Source of the DNA: Streptomyces angustmyceticus
Lineage (GTDB): Bacteria; Actinomycetota; Actinomycetes; Streptomycetales; Streptomycetaceae
Reading direction: 5' to 3'
Assembly: GCF_019933235.1 (NCBI RefSeq)
Contig: NZ_CP082945.1
Location: 620,001 to 684,000, forward strand
DNA: 64,000 nucleotides
A program made the position numbers and the translations under genes. The notes beneath the pieces are model-generated. The model had not been told where the DNA came from. It ran no database searches and worked only from the letters and a program-made list of their open reading frames with translations. Of the stretch, positions 41,251-50,531 are shown piece by piece. Within the stretch, counting starts at the first letter, position 1. The number at the start of each line of letters is the position of its first letter.

Positions 41251-43296
41251 ATGACCGCGTGGGCCGATCACCGGCCTCCGCCCGGCGTAGTGGGGCGGGC
41301 CGTTGAGCATGAGCAGGTGTCCGGTCTGCTGAGCGGTTCTCCGCTGGTGACGCTCACCGGGGCCGCCGGGGTGGGCAAGAGCGTGCTGGCCCATGCCGTC
41401 CTCGCGGAGCACACCGCCCGGCACGGCGGCACGGTCCTGCGGGTCGGCTGCTGGGACGGCCCGTCCGAGGGCGGTCCGGCCGAGGCGCTGCTGCGGGCGG
41501 CGGGGCAGGCGGACGCCGCGTACCGGGACACCGCACGGCCCCTCGCCCGGCAGACGGCCGAACCCGCCGGCACCCCCTCGCGGCCCGGCCGTACGCCTAC
41601 CACCTCGGCGAGCGCTCCCGCGGGCGGCACGGCCATCGCGGCGCTGGCCGCGTACTGCCGGCGGCAGCGCGCGACCGTTCTGCTCGACGACTGCGACCCG
41701 GTACGCGGCGAGTGCGCCCGGCTCGTACGGCGGCTGCTGCGCGCCGATCCGTCGCTGCGCATCGTGGTGACCGCGCGAGGCCCGCTGGGGCTGGCCGAGG
41801 AACGGGTCGTCGAACTCGCCCCGCTGGCGGTGACGCTGGGCGAGGGGATCGCCGGACCGGCGGTCGAGCTGCTGGCCGCACGGACCGGAACCGCGGCGCC
41901 CGAACTCCTGGTCGCGGTGTGCCAGGCGCTGGAGGGCTCGCCGCTCGCGATCGCGTTGGCCGCGCACCAGTTGGACCGGATGTCCCTGCCGCAGCTGGCG
42001 GCGCAGGTGGACTCGGACGGCCCGCTCTTCTACTCGGGTCCCGCGGCCACCGTGCGGCACACCTCGCTGCACGCCGCGCAGGCCGCGGGCTACGCCCTCT
42101 GCTCGCCCACCGACCGCCGGGTGTGGGCGAGGCTCTCGGTGCTGCCCGGCGACTTCGACCCCTGGCTCGCCGGATGCGTCTGCGCCGGCGGCGACGTCCC
42201 GGCGGCGGCGGTCGACGGCGCGCTGGAACGGCTCCGTACGGTCTCGGTCGTCGAGCGCGTACGGGACGCGGGCGGCATGCACGAGGACACCGGCGCCGCG
42301 CTGCCGCCGCGCTTCCGACTGCCGCGCGCCGCCCGGGACTTCGGGCGCGCCCAGCTGCGCGAGGCGGGCGAGGAGTCCGCGGCGCTGCGGCGCTTCCGGC
42401 AGGCCTGCGCGGCGCTCGCGGCCGAGGCCCAGATCGCCTGGCAGGGCCCGAACCAGCAGGTGGCCGTGCGGCTGGTGGAGGACGAACAGGCCAATCTCGA
42501 CGCGGCGCTGACCCGGCCGCCGCAGGACGCGGAGGACGCCCTCGGCGCACTGGAGATCGCGGTGTCCCTGTGGTTCCAGTGGGCCGCGTGCGGCTTCCGC
42601 CGCGAGGGGCGGGCCCATCTCGACCGGCTGCTGCTGCTCTGCCGCGAGGACACCGCGCTCCGGGCCAGGGCGCTGTGGCTGGCCGGCTATCTCGCCGCGC
42701 AGGAGCAGTCGCCCGCCGCCGCACAGGCCCTGCTCGACGAGGCGTGGACGGCGGCCGTGCTGCACGCGGACACCGACGGACTGGCCCGTATCGCGCACGC
42801 GCATGCCGTACGGGAGCTGTACGGCGGGGACACCGCGGCGGCCGTGGCCTGCCTGGAGGAGGCGACCCGGCACCAGGCCAGGGATCCGTGGTTCGGTCCC
42901 GGGCCCGCGCACAGCTGGGCGCTGCTCGCCATCGCCCTGGCGCCGCTCGACGCGGAGCGGGCACGGGCGGCGGCGGGCCGCGCCTGGGAGACCCGGCACT
43001 CCGACGGCGATTTCTGGCTGTACTCGACGGTCCTCTACGCCCGTGCCCTGACCGAGAGCGCCCACGGGAAGCCGACGGCGGCGCTGCGCGCCTGCCACAA
43101 GGCGCTGGAGGCCAAGAAGCTCATCGGCGACCCGCTGTTCATCGCGGGCGTCCGCCACACGCTGGCGGAGCTGCGGCGGACGGTGCGCAAGGGGCCGGCG
43201 GCGCCGGACTCCGGGGAGGAGACCCCATGGTGGCAGCGCGGCGGGCCCGGCGTACGGGCGCGGCCGTTCTTCTCACGGCTGCGGGCCGGCTCCTGA
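41251..43296 (+). CDS. STAND-type NTPase with helical repeats
   Basis: A 681-residue AfsR/MalT-like STAND NTPase. The P-loop TLTGAAGVGKSVLAHAV (Walker A at 37-44) and Walker B ATVLLDDCD are followed by IVVTARGPLGLAEERV, the sensor segment. The C-terminal 350 residues are Ala-rich helical pairs of TPR or ARM type. No helix-turn-helix, SARP or LuxR domain is present at either end, unlike classical relatives that act as transcription factors. It might work by protein-protein contact. The internal stretch near 105-125 is Pro/Thr/Ser-rich. A small gene follows 100 bases later. Confidence 0.82.
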   Translation: MTAWADHRPPPGVVGRAVEHEQVSGLLSGSPLVTLTGAAGVGKSVLAHAVLAEHTARHGGTVLRVGCWDGPSEGGPAEALLRAAGQADAAYRDTARPLARQTAEPAGTPSRPGRTPTTSASAPAGGTAIAALAAYCRRQRATVLLDDCDPVRGECARLVRRLLRADPSLRIVVTARGPLGLAEERVVELAPLAVTLGEGIAGPAVELLAARTGTAAPELLVAVCQALEGSPLAIALAAHQLDRMSLPQLAAQVDSDGPLFYSGPAATVRHTSLHAAQAAGYALCSPTDRRVWARLSVLPGDFDPWLAGCVCAGGDVPAAAVDGALERLRTVSVVERVRDAGGMHEDTGAALPPRFRLPRAARDFGRAQLREAGEESAALRRFRQACAALAAEAQIAWQGPNQQVAVRLVEDEQANLDAALTRPPQDAEDALGALEIAVSLWFQWAACGFRREGRAHLDRLLLLCREDTALRARALWLAGYLAAQEQSPAAAQALLDEAWTAAVLHADTDGLARIAHAHAVRELYGGDTAAAVACLEEATRHQARDPWFGPGPAHSWALLAIALAPLDAERARAAAGRAWETRHSDGDFWLYSTVLYARALTESAHGKPTAALRACHKALEAKKLIGDPLFIAGVRHTLAELRRTVRKGPAAPDSGEETPWWQRGGPGVRARPFFSRLRAGS

Positions 43297-43396
43297 GGGC
43301 CGGGCCGTCCGCGGCGGGCCGCCGCGGAACACGCTGGGTGACGCGGCGACCGCGTTCGGGATGCGGGAGCGGGGTGCCGGTCGCATGCTGAGAGGC

Positions 43397-43606
43397 ATGA
43401 AGCGTGCCCCCGTGATCGTGCATCCGCCCTGCACCGGCGGTCGCCGTGTGTCGCTCCACGGACAGGATCTGGGACGGGCGCTGCGGCCCGGTGATGTGGC
43501 CGCGATACTGCGCCGGGCCGGTTTCGGCACCGCGAGTTTCGTCTGGGACGACACCGGGATCTTCGAGTGGCGCGACGGCGGGCCCGATGTCTGGCTGATG
43601 ACCTGA
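43397..43606 (+). CDS. Small conserved hypothetical protein
   Basis: A 69-residue protein beginning MKRAPVIVHPPCTGGRRVSL; an ATG 12 bases upstream is also possible. The pattern HPP...GGRRV...LGRA, then an acidic/aromatic end (FVWDDTGIFEWRDGG), recurs in a family of small Streptomyces proteins without assigned function. No signal or membrane helix. It lies between the STAND ATPase and the convergent DedA gene. Confidence 0.65.
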   Translation: MKRAPVIVHPPCTGGRRVSLHGQDLGRALRPGDVAAILRRAGFGTASFVWDDTGIFEWRDGGPDVWLMT

Positions 43607-43636
43607 CGTACGGGCCGCGCGGCGGCTCGGCGGGGG

Positions 43637-44287
43637 TCAGTCGACCGTCGCGGTGACCGGCGCCTGGGCCGCCTCGCGCGCGGCGGCGGCCTTCTTCGCG
43701 CGGTACTTCATCAGGAGGAAGGACCCGGCGCCGAACAGCAGGGCGGCGACCAGTCCGAGCCAGGAGAAGCGCTTGAGCCACGACTCGGCGACGATGCCCA
43801 CGCTGTAGATCAGCGCGGTGGTACCGCCGGCCCAGACGATGCCGCCCAGGACGTTGGCGATCAGGAACTTCCAGTACGGCATCTTCAGCACGCCGGCGAG
43901 CGGACCCGCGAAGATGCGCAGCAGCGCGACGAAGCGGCCGAAGAAGACCGCCCACATGCCCCACTTGTCGAACTTCGCCTCGGCCATGGCGACATGGTCC
44001 GGGCCGAAGTGCTTGGGGAACTTCCGGCCCGCCCACTGCAGCAGGGGCTGGCCCCCCTTGCGTCCGATCAGATACCCGATGGAGTCACCGAAGATCGCAC
44101 CCGCGGACGCGCAGGCACCCAGCACGACCGGATTGATGTGGTCCTGGGTCGCCGCGAGGATGGCCGCGCTGACGAGGACGATCTCGCCCGGCAGCGGAAT
44201 GCCCACGCTCTCCAGACCGATGACCACCCCCACCAGGAGGTAGACGCTCACGGCCGGTACGGTCTCGAGCCACTCCTGGATGTGCAA
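43637..44287 (-). CDS. DedA-family membrane protein
   Basis: A 216-residue membrane protein from TTG 44287, preceded by GGAGGAAGCGGCG; this makes HIQEWLETVPAVSV the normal family N-terminus, whereas earlier starts add Arg-rich sequence. GIPLPGEIVLVSAAILA, the acidic re-entrant segment GDSIGYLIGRKGG and FFGRFVALLRIFAGPLAGVLKM with conserved Arg and Pro are DedA hallmarks. DedA proteins take part in phospholipid or undecaprenyl-phosphate flipping and membrane homeostasis. The Lys/Ala-rich tail is cytoplasmic. Confidence 0.9.
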   Translation of the reverse strand: MHIQEWLETVPAVSVYLLVGVVIGLESVGIPLPGEIVLVSAAILAATQDHINPVVLGACASAGAIFGDSIGYLIGRKGGQPLLQWAGRKFPKHFGPDHVAMAEAKFDKWGMWAVFFGRFVALLRIFAGPLAGVLKMPYWKFLIANVLGGIVWAGGTTALIYSVGIVAESWLKRFSWLGLVAALLFGAGSFLLMKYRAKKAAAAREAAQAPVTATVD

Positions 44288-44492
44288 CGCCGCTTCCTCC
44301 GCTGATGTAGGGCCCCCGTGGGCCGTGCGCCGGCGGCCATGACAACGGTGCCGGTCGATCCCCTGGCGCGCCTCGGCACGCCCGGGAAGCGTACTCGATG
44401 GCGCCGACGGAGGGCCGAATCCGAGTGCGCCGCGCAACACTCGTTCCCGCCGCCCGGTACGGGAGCCGAGCGGCCCCTCGGAAACGGCGGCG

Positions 44493-44517
44493 GCCCGCCG
44501 TGCGGGGCACGACGGGC
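44493..44517 (-). terminator. Hairpin after hotdog gene
   Basis: An 11-base stem with one mismatch (GCCCGCCGTGC with GCACGACGGGC) and a three-base loop, 26 bases beyond the stop of the hotdog-fold gene on the minus strand. It is probably its terminator and insulates dedA. Confidence 0.5.
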
Positions 44518-44542
44518 CGGGGAAACCCCGCTGTGAATCAGC

Positions 44543-44998
44543 TCACTTGTTGGGGCGCAGGGTCCACACGATGCTCATCTCGCCGGTGACCGCGCCGTCC
44601 TCGCGGGTGATGGCGATGTTCACGGGGAACTCCGGGCGCTCGCCGGCGTCGAGCTCGGCGACGACCTCGGCCACCGGCCGGCCCAGCTCCGCGGTGGCGG
44701 TGACCGGCCCCATGGCGAGCTTCTTGTAGCCGATCTCGGCGCGCACGGCCAGCGGCACCGCCCGGCCGAGCTGGTCGCCGAAGGCCGCCATCACGATGGC
44801 GCCGCTCGCCGACTCGGCGAGGGTGAACATCGCGCCGGCGTGCGGGCCGCCGACGTGGTTGTGGAAGTCGGCCTGGTCGGGCATGCGGACCACGGCGCGT
44901 TCGGCGGTGGTCTCGGCGAACTCGAGGTTCAGGGTGCGGGCCATCGGCACGGAGGCCGCCATCATTTCGCCGATCGACGGCAGGGTCTCGGAGGACAT
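44543..44998 (-). CDS. Hotdog-fold thioesterase-like protein (DUF4442/PaaI type)
   Basis: A protein of about 151 residues. ATG 44998 and ATG 45007 are both possible; neither has a strong ribosome-binding site. AVVRMPDQADFHNHVGGPHAGAMFTLAE contains the H(N)HxG-x-x-HAG pattern of acyl-CoA thioesterases of the PaaI/DUF4442 type, and PVTATAELGRPVAEVVAEL the central strands. It probably hydrolyses or binds an acyl-CoA. A small palindrome sits right at the start. Confidence 0.83.
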   Translation of the reverse strand: MSSETLPSIGEMMAASVPMARTLNLEFAETTAERAVVRMPDQADFHNHVGGPHAGAMFTLAESASGAIVMAAFGDQLGRAVPLAVRAEIGYKKLAMGPVTATAELGRPVAEVVAELDAGERPEFPVNIAITREDGAVTGEMSIVWTLRPNK

Positions 44999-45009
44999 GG
45001 GCGTCATGT

Positions 45010-45021
45010 TACCTAGCGGTA
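45010..45021. promoter_or_regulatory. Small palindrome at start of hotdog gene
   Basis: TACC-TAGC-GGTA, a 4-bp dyad with the look of fatty-acid or phenylacetate-type TetR sites, directly before the start codon. Short, so only suggestive. Confidence 0.25.
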
Positions 45022-45148
45022 GCTTAGGTGTGAAGGGGCGGGCTCGCTCCGGCCGCGGGGCCCTCTCGGACGCCGCGGCCGCACGGCAGCGCCTTTGCGC
45101 GGTTATCCCGGTGCGGCCCACGGATCGCCGTGCCTATCGTTGACGTCC

Positions 45149-46042
45149 ATGCGGCCAGGACAACAGCACAGCGAAGACGGCGGGGTGCGGGCCCCGGCAC
45201 AGCCCGTGCAGCGGGCGGCGGGCGCGCCGGGCCGGAAGCCGTTCGCCGCGGCGCCCTTTGTGCCGGTGTCCTCTTGGTAGTTGCGCCCCGCCCCCCATGG
45301 GCGGGGCGCAACTACCTGCTGCTCACCGGCGCCACGGTCATCGCGAACCTCGGCAGCTCCGGCGCGATGATCGCCGCCGCCTTCGCGGTGCTCGCAGCCG
45401 GCGGCTCCGCCACCGACGTCGGCCTGGTGGCGGCCGCGCGGACGGTCGCGCTGGTCCTCTTCCTGCTGCTCGGCGGCGCGGTAGCCGACCGGCTGCCCCG
45501 GCACCGTGTGATGGTCGCCGCGAACGCCCTCAGCTGTGTCTCCCAGGGCCTCTTCGCGCTGCTCGTCCTGACCGGCGAGCCACGGCTGTGGCAGATGGCC
45601 GTGCTGGCGGCCCTCGGCGGCATGGGGCAGGCGTTCTTCGCGCCGGCCTCCGAGGGCATGGTGCTCGCCGGCGTCTCCGGCGAACAGGCGGGGCGCGCCT
45701 TCGCCGTGTATCGCGGTCGAGGTCTTCTCGGTGCTGTGGATGGTGGCGCTGCACCAGGAGATCCCCGAGGAGAAGCTCTCCCGGGTCTCCTCCTACGACT
45801 GGTTCGGGTCGGTGGCCATGGTCCCGCTCGCCACCGCGCTGGCCGGCCCCGTACAGGACCTCATCGGCCGGCAGACCGCGCTGTGGGGCTGCTCCGCGGT
45901 GATCGTGCTGCTGACGGCGGCGGTGCTCTGCGTGCCCGACGTGCGGCGGCTGGCCCGGCGTACCGGTCCGGAGCCGACGGCCGCGGGGGCTCTTCCCCGC
46001 CCGGCCGGGGCGGCGCAACCGCACACCGCGGAGGCGGAGTGA
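45149..46042 (+). pseudogene. Broken MFS (DHA3-type) transporter gene
   Basis: Remains of a 12-helix exporter spread over two frames. The first start, ATG 45149 (MRPGQQHSEDGG), runs into a stop at 45280 inside a palindrome. Frame +1 then encodes good MFS sequence: NYLLLTGATVIANLGSSGAM through GEQAGRAFAVYR. At about 45710 the frame changes back and the protein resumes at VEVFSVLWMVALHQEIPEEK, which in relatives belongs near helix 9. About 150-170 residues (helices 5-8) are missing, so an internal deletion is joined to a frameshift. The end DVRRLARRTGPEP is normal. Confidence 0.8.
45276..45316. repeat. 18-bp perfect inverted repeat (hairpin)
   Basis: Left arm 45276-45293 begins GGTAGTTGCGCCCCG and is exactly complementary to 45299-45316; the loop is five bases (CCCAT). 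The right arm belongs to the conserved MFS coding sequence (GRNYLLL), so the left arm looks like an inverted copy. The reading frame of the MFS gene changes at this point. Confidence 0.9.
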
Positions 46043-46084
46043 CCGGTCGTCGCGGCGTGGGTGCGCCGCCGCGGCGGGCCGTGC

Positions 46085-46939
46085 TCAGCCGACGCTGAAC
46101 GCCCCGTCGGGCGGCAGGGGGGACGCCACCGCCTCGGCATCGCGTACGGGGACCGCACCGGCGATCAGCCGCCGCAGCGCCGCACCGTGCTCGACGCGGG
46201 CCGGGAACGCGTCGCCGGCCGTCCGCCGGGCCAGCGCGGCGATCGGGAGCGGTGCGCGCGAGGCGAGCAGCACGGCGTTGCCGAACCGGCGGCCGCGCAG
46301 CACGGAAGGCTCGGCGATCAGCGCGAGGTGCTCGAAGACGGCGGCGAAGTTGGCGAGTTGGCCGCGCAGGAAGCCGAACGGGGCGCCGTCCGCGAGGTTC
46401 GCGGCGTAGCAGCCGTCCGGCCGCAGCACCCGGGCCGCGGCCCGTGCGTACTCGACGGAGGTGAGGTGCGCCGGGACCCGTGAGCCGCCGAAGACGTCCG
46501 CCACGATGACGTCGGCGCTGCCCTCCGGCGCCGCCTCCAGGGCCGTCCTGGCGTCCTGGGCGTGCACCGTGATCCCGCAGTCGCCGGGCAGCGGCAGGTG
46601 CTCCGCCACCAGCGCGAGCAGTCCGCGGTCGGCCTCGACGACGTCCTGCCGGGAGTGCGGGCGGAGGGCGGCGAGGTAGCGCGGCAGGGTCAGCGCCCCG
46701 CCGCCCAGGTGCAGCACGTCGAGCGGCCGCCCCGGGGCGGCCGCCTCGTCCAGGACGAAGGCCAGCCGGCGCACGTACTCGAATTCCAGATGGGTGGGCG
46801 CGTCGAGGTCCACGTACGACTGGGGTGCGCCGTCCACCGTGAGCAGCCAGGCGCGCGGCCGGTCGACGTCCGGCAGGAGTTTGGCCGTGCCGCAGTCCAC
46901 GGTCCGGGTGACGGGTATCGGCTCGGGTGCTTCGTCCAC
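46085..46939 (-). CDS. Spermidine synthase-like methyltransferase-fold protein
   Basis: A 284-residue protein with the spermidine-synthase fold. SYVDLDAPTHLEFEYVRRL is the substrate-entry strand, VLHLGGGALTLPRYLAAL the nucleotide loop, and VVEADRGLL and VIVADVFGGSRVPAHLTS the next strands with the acidic ligand-binding residues. Many actinobacterial members of this family are of unproven function and may not make polyamines. The start overlaps nothing; the gene is convergent with the broken MFS gene. Confidence 0.82.
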   Translation of the reverse strand: MDEAPEPIPVTRTVDCGTAKLLPDVDRPRAWLLTVDGAPQSYVDLDAPTHLEFEYVRRLAFVLDEAAAPGRPLDVLHLGGGALTLPRYLAALRPHSRQDVVEADRGLLALVAEHLPLPGDCGITVHAQDARTALEAAPEGSADVIVADVFGGSRVPAHLTSVEYARAAARVLRPDGCYAANLADGAPFGFLRGQLANFAAVFEHLALIAEPSVLRGRRFGNAVLLASRAPLPIAALARRTAGDAFPARVEHGAALRRLIAGAVPVRDAEAVASPLPPDGAFSVG

Positions 46940-47005
46940 CGTCCCATTGTGCCGGTGCGGCCGCGGGCTCCGGACCGGCCGCCGCGGGCCCGTCCGCCGG
47001 TCCGG

Positions 47006-47851
47006 TCAGTCCGACCAGACCTGCCGGATCCGCGCCACGTGGGCGGCCGCCTGCCGGCGCCCCGCGCGGGCCGCGTCCGCGCGCTTGGCGGGGTCCAGGA
47101 CATTGCGGCCGAACGCCGAGCGGGCCGCGCGGTCGGGGGTGAGCACGCACACCCGGGCGCCCCGGCGGGCCAGTTGCTCCCCCTGCGCCCGGGGACCGGC
47201 GATCGGCCCGCCACTGGCCGCCATCGGCGCGACGACCACCACCCGGGCGTATCCGGCGGCCACGTCGGCGTTGGCGCTGGAGTGCACCCCGCCGTCGATC
47301 CACCGGGTGCCGTCGATGGTGACCGGCGGATAGATGCCGGGGACCGCGCAGCTCGCGCCCACCGCGTCCAGCAGCGGCACCCCGCTGGTGTCGTCGAAGG
47401 CGGTCCGCTCGCCCGTCGCGGCATCCACCGCGGTGACCACCAGCCGGCGGGCCGGCCAGTCCGTCAGGTTCAGGGTCCGGGCGATCACCGTGCGCTGTTC
47501 CGCCTCGGTGACGGTACGGGCCCCGAGCGCCAGCTTCCCCATCCGCGCCCCGAACGAGGCCGTGTCACGGGAACGCAGCGCGATGGCCGCGAACCGGGCC
47601 AGCGCGGCCGGTCCCATCCGGGTGGCCGAGGCGCTCTTCTCGGGCGCGGCGAGCTGGTGCGCGTACAGCTCCTCCACGGTGTGGTGCCGGGAGGTGAGGT
47701 GGGCGCCGACGATCGACCCGGCGGAAGTACCGATGACGACGTCGGCGTCGGCGAGATCGAGACCCGCCTCGGCGAGACCGGCGAGCACCCCGACCTCCCA
47801 GCCGATGCCGGTGAGGCCCCCACCGCCCAGGACCAGTGCCGTGCCCGCCAT
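47006..47851 (-). CDS. Patatin-like phospholipase
   Basis: A 281-residue serine acylhydrolase. The oxyanion loop VLGGGGLTGIGWEVGVL, the nucleophile GTSAGS (Ser43) and the catalytic Asp in WIDGGVHSS (Asp186) form the Ser-Asp dyad. It should release fatty acids from phospholipids or other lipids. There is no signal peptide, so the enzyme is probably cytoplasmic or loosely membrane-bound. Confidence 0.9.
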   Translation of the reverse strand: MAGTALVLGGGGLTGIGWEVGVLAGLAEAGLDLADADVVIGTSAGSIVGAHLTSRHHTVEELYAHQLAAPEKSASATRMGPAALARFAAIALRSRDTASFGARMGKLALGARTVTEAEQRTVIARTLNLTDWPARRLVVTAVDAATGERTAFDDTSGVPLLDAVGASCAVPGIYPPVTIDGTRWIDGGVHSSANADVAAGYARVVVVAPMAASGGPIAGPRAQGEQLARRGARVCVLTPDRAARSAFGRNVLDPAKRADAARAGRRQAAAHVARIRQVWSD

Positions 47852-47963
47852 CGGGTCTCCTTCCGTGTCCGGCCGCCGCCCGCCGCCACGGGGCCGGCCG
47901 GGGCCTCGTGCCCGTCCGTCCGGGCGTGCAGTCTCGCACCCGGGTGCCCGCCGCGACAGCGGA

Positions 47964-48003
47964 CGGCCGCGCCCGGCACCCCGAGAGGCACCGGACGCGG
48001 CCG
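47964..48003 (-). terminator. Possible terminator of tuf3
   Basis: An 8-bp stem, CGGCCGCG with CGCGGCCG, encloses 24 bases just beyond the tuf3 stop at 48020. The long loop makes it a modest candidate. Confidence 0.35.
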
Positions 48004-48019
48004 CGACGGCCCGCGGTTC

Positions 48020-49192
48020 CTACTCCTCGACGGTGCGGACCGTGCCCGCGCCGACGGTGCGGCCGCCCTCCCGGATGGCGAAGCCCAGGCCCCGCTCCAG
48101 CGGCACGTCCCGGCCCAGTTCGACCGACACCGTCACCGTCTCGCCGGGCCGGGCCACACCCCGCTCGCCGAGGTCGAGGTCGCCGACCACGTCCGCGGTG
48201 CGGATGTAGAACTGCGGCCGGTAGCCGGTGGACAGCGGCGTCCGGCGGCCGCCCTCCTCGGTGGAGAGCACATACACCTCGGCGGTGAAGCGGCGCCGCG
48301 GGGTGACACTGCCCGGCGCGGCGACCACATGCCCGCGGCGCACCTGGTCGCGGTGCAGACCCCGCAGCAGCAGCGCCACGTTGTCACCGGCCTCGGCCGA
48401 CTCCATGGGCTTGCCGAACGTCTCCAGCCCGGTGACCGTCGTCTCCACCTCCGCGCCGAGCACCGCGACCCGGTCGCCTACCCGCACCGTGCCGCGCTCG
48501 ACGGCCCCGGTGACGACCGTGCCGCGACCGGTGATGGTCAGCACGTTCTCCACCGGGAGCAGAAACGGCGCGTCGACATACCGCTCGGGCATCGGGACAT
48601 AGGTGTCCACGGCGTCCAGCAGCGCGTCGATCGCCCCCGTCCAGCGCGGGTCGCCCTCCAGGGCGCGCAACCCCGAGACCCGTACGACGGGCACGTGCTC
48701 GCCGTCGTAGCCGTGCGCACCGAGCAGTTCGCGCACCTCCAGCTCCACCAGGTCGGTGAGTTCCGGGTCGCCGGCGTCGGCCTTGTTGAGGGCCACGACG
48801 ATGTGCCGGACGCCGACCTGCTTGGCGAGCAGCACATGCTCGGCGGTCTGCGGCATGATCCCGTCGAGAGCCGAGACGACCAGGATCGCGCCGTCGAGCT
48901 GCGCGGCGCCGGTCACCATGTTCTTGATGAAGTCCGCGTGGCCCGGCATGTCGACATGCGCGTAGTGCCGGGTGCCGGTCTCGTACTCGACGTGCGAGAT
49001 GTTGATGGTGATGCCGCGGGCGGCCTCCTCCGGGGCCCGGTCGATCCGGTCGAAGGGCACGAACGCCCCGCTCCCCCGGTCGCTGAGGACCTTGGTGATG
49101 GCCGCGGTCAGGGTGGTCTTGCCGTGGTCGACGTGGCCCATGGTGCCGATGTTCAGGTGCGGCTTGGTGCGCACGTATGCCGTCTTGGGCAT
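48020..49192 (-). CDS. tuf3: Divergent elongation factor Tu (Tuf3 type)
   Basis: A 390-residue EF-Tu paralogue. G1 GHVDHGKTT (19-27), the G3 motif reading DMPGH (81-85) instead of the usual DCPGH, G4 NKAD (136-139) and the C-terminal [13 protein letters not shown] identify it. It differs from housekeeping Tuf1 at many otherwise conserved positions and lacks the str-operon context (rpsL, rpsG, fus). Streptomyces tuf3 genes are known as separately located, weakly expressed copies tied to stress or the stringent response. It may be functional in translation or have a special role. ATG 49192 is preceded by GAGGAAG. Confidence 0.92.
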   Translation of the reverse strand: MPKTAYVRTKPHLNIGTMGHVDHGKTTLTAAITKVLSDRGSGAFVPFDRIDRAPEEAARGITINISHVEYETGTRHYAHVDMPGHADFIKNMVTGAAQLDGAILVVSALDGIMPQTAEHVLLAKQVGVRHIVVALNKADAGDPELTDLVELEVRELLGAHGYDGEHVPVVRVSGLRALEGDPRWTGAIDALLDAVDTYVPMPERYVDAPFLLPVENVLTITGRGTVVTGAVERGTVRVGDRVAVLGAEVETTVTGLETFGKPMESAEAGDNVALLLRGLHRDQVRRGHVVAAPGSVTPRRRFTAEVYVLSTEEGGRRTPLSTGYRPQFYIRTADVVGDLDLGERGVARPGETVTVSVELGRDVPLERGLGFAIREGGRTVGAGTVRTVEE

Positions 49193-49301
49193 GGTGGTCT
49201 TCCTCGCAACAGTGCGGTGAGAACGGCGACTTGGCGCCGTGGGGACCCCGGAAACCGGCCGACCCTCCCCCTGCGGGGTCCGCCGGACGATCCGGAGAGG
49301 G

Positions 49302-49460
49302 TCAGCTTCGTGCGCCGTCGGCCATCGCGGCGGCCGGGACGGCGACCGCGGTGGCGGTGTCTGCGGGAGCGCAGGCGGCGAGGGCCGCGAGGAGATCGAC
49401 GGCAGCCTTCGGCTCGTCCGCGGCTGCGGACGGGAGCGGGAGGAAGGCGTACCGGAACAT
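49302..49460 (-). CDS. Possible small protein upstream of tuf3
   Basis: A 52-codon reading frame starting [20 protein letters not shown], with AAGG close before the ATG. It is Ala-rich with an acidic middle and two cysteines... one in [12 protein letters not shown] is clear. It lies 109 bases upstream of tuf3 in the same direction and might be a leader peptide or a small secreted peptide. Coding evidence is only the frame and codon bias; it may be chance. Confidence 0.3.
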   Translation of the reverse strand: MFRYAFLPLPSAAADEPKAAVDLLAALAACAPADTATAVAVPAAAMADGARS

Positions 49461-49629
49461 GCGCCTTATGGTGCCGGGCCCCCGGCGCGGCGTCGACTGA
49501 TTTATCCGGCGCCATGTCCGGCGCCCTTTCCGGTACTTCGTCGCGACTGCCGCCCTGATCCACCGCACGGGCAGGCGCCACGGCCGCGGGATGGCGGCTG
49601 CCCGCACCCCGGTCGGTTACGCTCCCGGA

Positions 49630-50331
49630 ATGCTCCCGCCCGCCGCGGCGCCCGCCGGCGTCGCCGCCCGCTGCACGCGCGTACTGCTCGCTCCCCGCTC
49701 CCGGCTGGTCCTGTTGCTGGCCCTGCTGGCCTGCGGCGCGGCCGTGACGCTGTGGTGGCAGCCGCAGCATCTGCTGACCGACGCCCGGCCCGCCCAGGCG
49801 TCCGGCGCCACCGCCCTGGCGGTCTTCGCGCTGGCGTACGGCGCGTGCACCGCCTTCTTCGTTCCGCGCCCGGTCCTCAATCTGGCGGCGGGCGCCCTCT
49901 TCGGCAGTCAGGCCGGGCTGGCCACGGCGCTCGCCGGCACGATGCTGGGCGCCGCGCTGACGTTCGGGCTCGGCCGGCTCCTCGGGCAGGACGCCCTGCG
50001 CCCGCTGCTGCGCGCCCGCTGGCTGACGGCCGCCGACCGGCAGTTGAGCGAGCACGGCTTCCGCTCGATGGTGGTGATCCGGCTCCTGCCCGGCCTGCCG
50101 TTCTGCGCCATGAACTACTGCGCAGCCGTCTCCCGCACGGGCTGGGTCTCCTACCTCGCCGCGACGGCGCTGGGCAGCATCCCGAACACCGCGGCCTACG
50201 CCGTGGCCGGCGCACGGGCCTCGACGCCCACCTCACCGGTGTTCCTCCTGGCCATGGGCTTCATCGCGGTCAGCGCGCTGGGGGCGCTGGTGGTGGCGTG
50301 GTACAAGCGCAAGGCGCTGCGCGGACGCTGA
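49630..50331 (+). CDS. TVP38/TMEM64-family membrane protein
   Basis: A 233-residue membrane protein of the VTT/DedA superfamily. The conserved block VPRPVLNLAAGALFGSQAGLATALAG holds the first re-entrant loop, and FRSMVVIRLLPGLPFCAMNY the second with its Arg and Pro. ATG 49630 is used because the 13 codons before it are weak. It is probably involved in lipid movement or membrane homeostasis. No operon partner. Confidence 0.87.
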   Translation: MLPPAAAPAGVAARCTRVLLAPRSRLVLLLALLACGAAVTLWWQPQHLLTDARPAQASGATALAVFALAYGACTAFFVPRPVLNLAAGALFGSQAGLATALAGTMLGAALTFGLGRLLGQDALRPLLRARWLTAADRQLSEHGFRSMVVIRLLPGLPFCAMNYCAAVSRTGWVSYLAATALGSIPNTAAYAVAGARASTPTSPVFLLAMGFIAVSALGALVVAWYKRKALRGR

Positions 50332-50531
50332 CAGCGGCTCGGGGCCGTTCCCGGCGAGGCCGGCACGAGGCGGGCGAGGACCGTAGCCCGGCGTGGACCC
50401 TTTGGCCGCCCGGACACCTTCGAACGTTACGCTGCCCCCTGTCGGCGATGATCCGCATCCGCCGCCACCGTCCCGTTTCTCCCCATCTTGCGCAGGTCAG
50501 CGCCTGACCACCCTTGGATTGCGTAGTCTCC

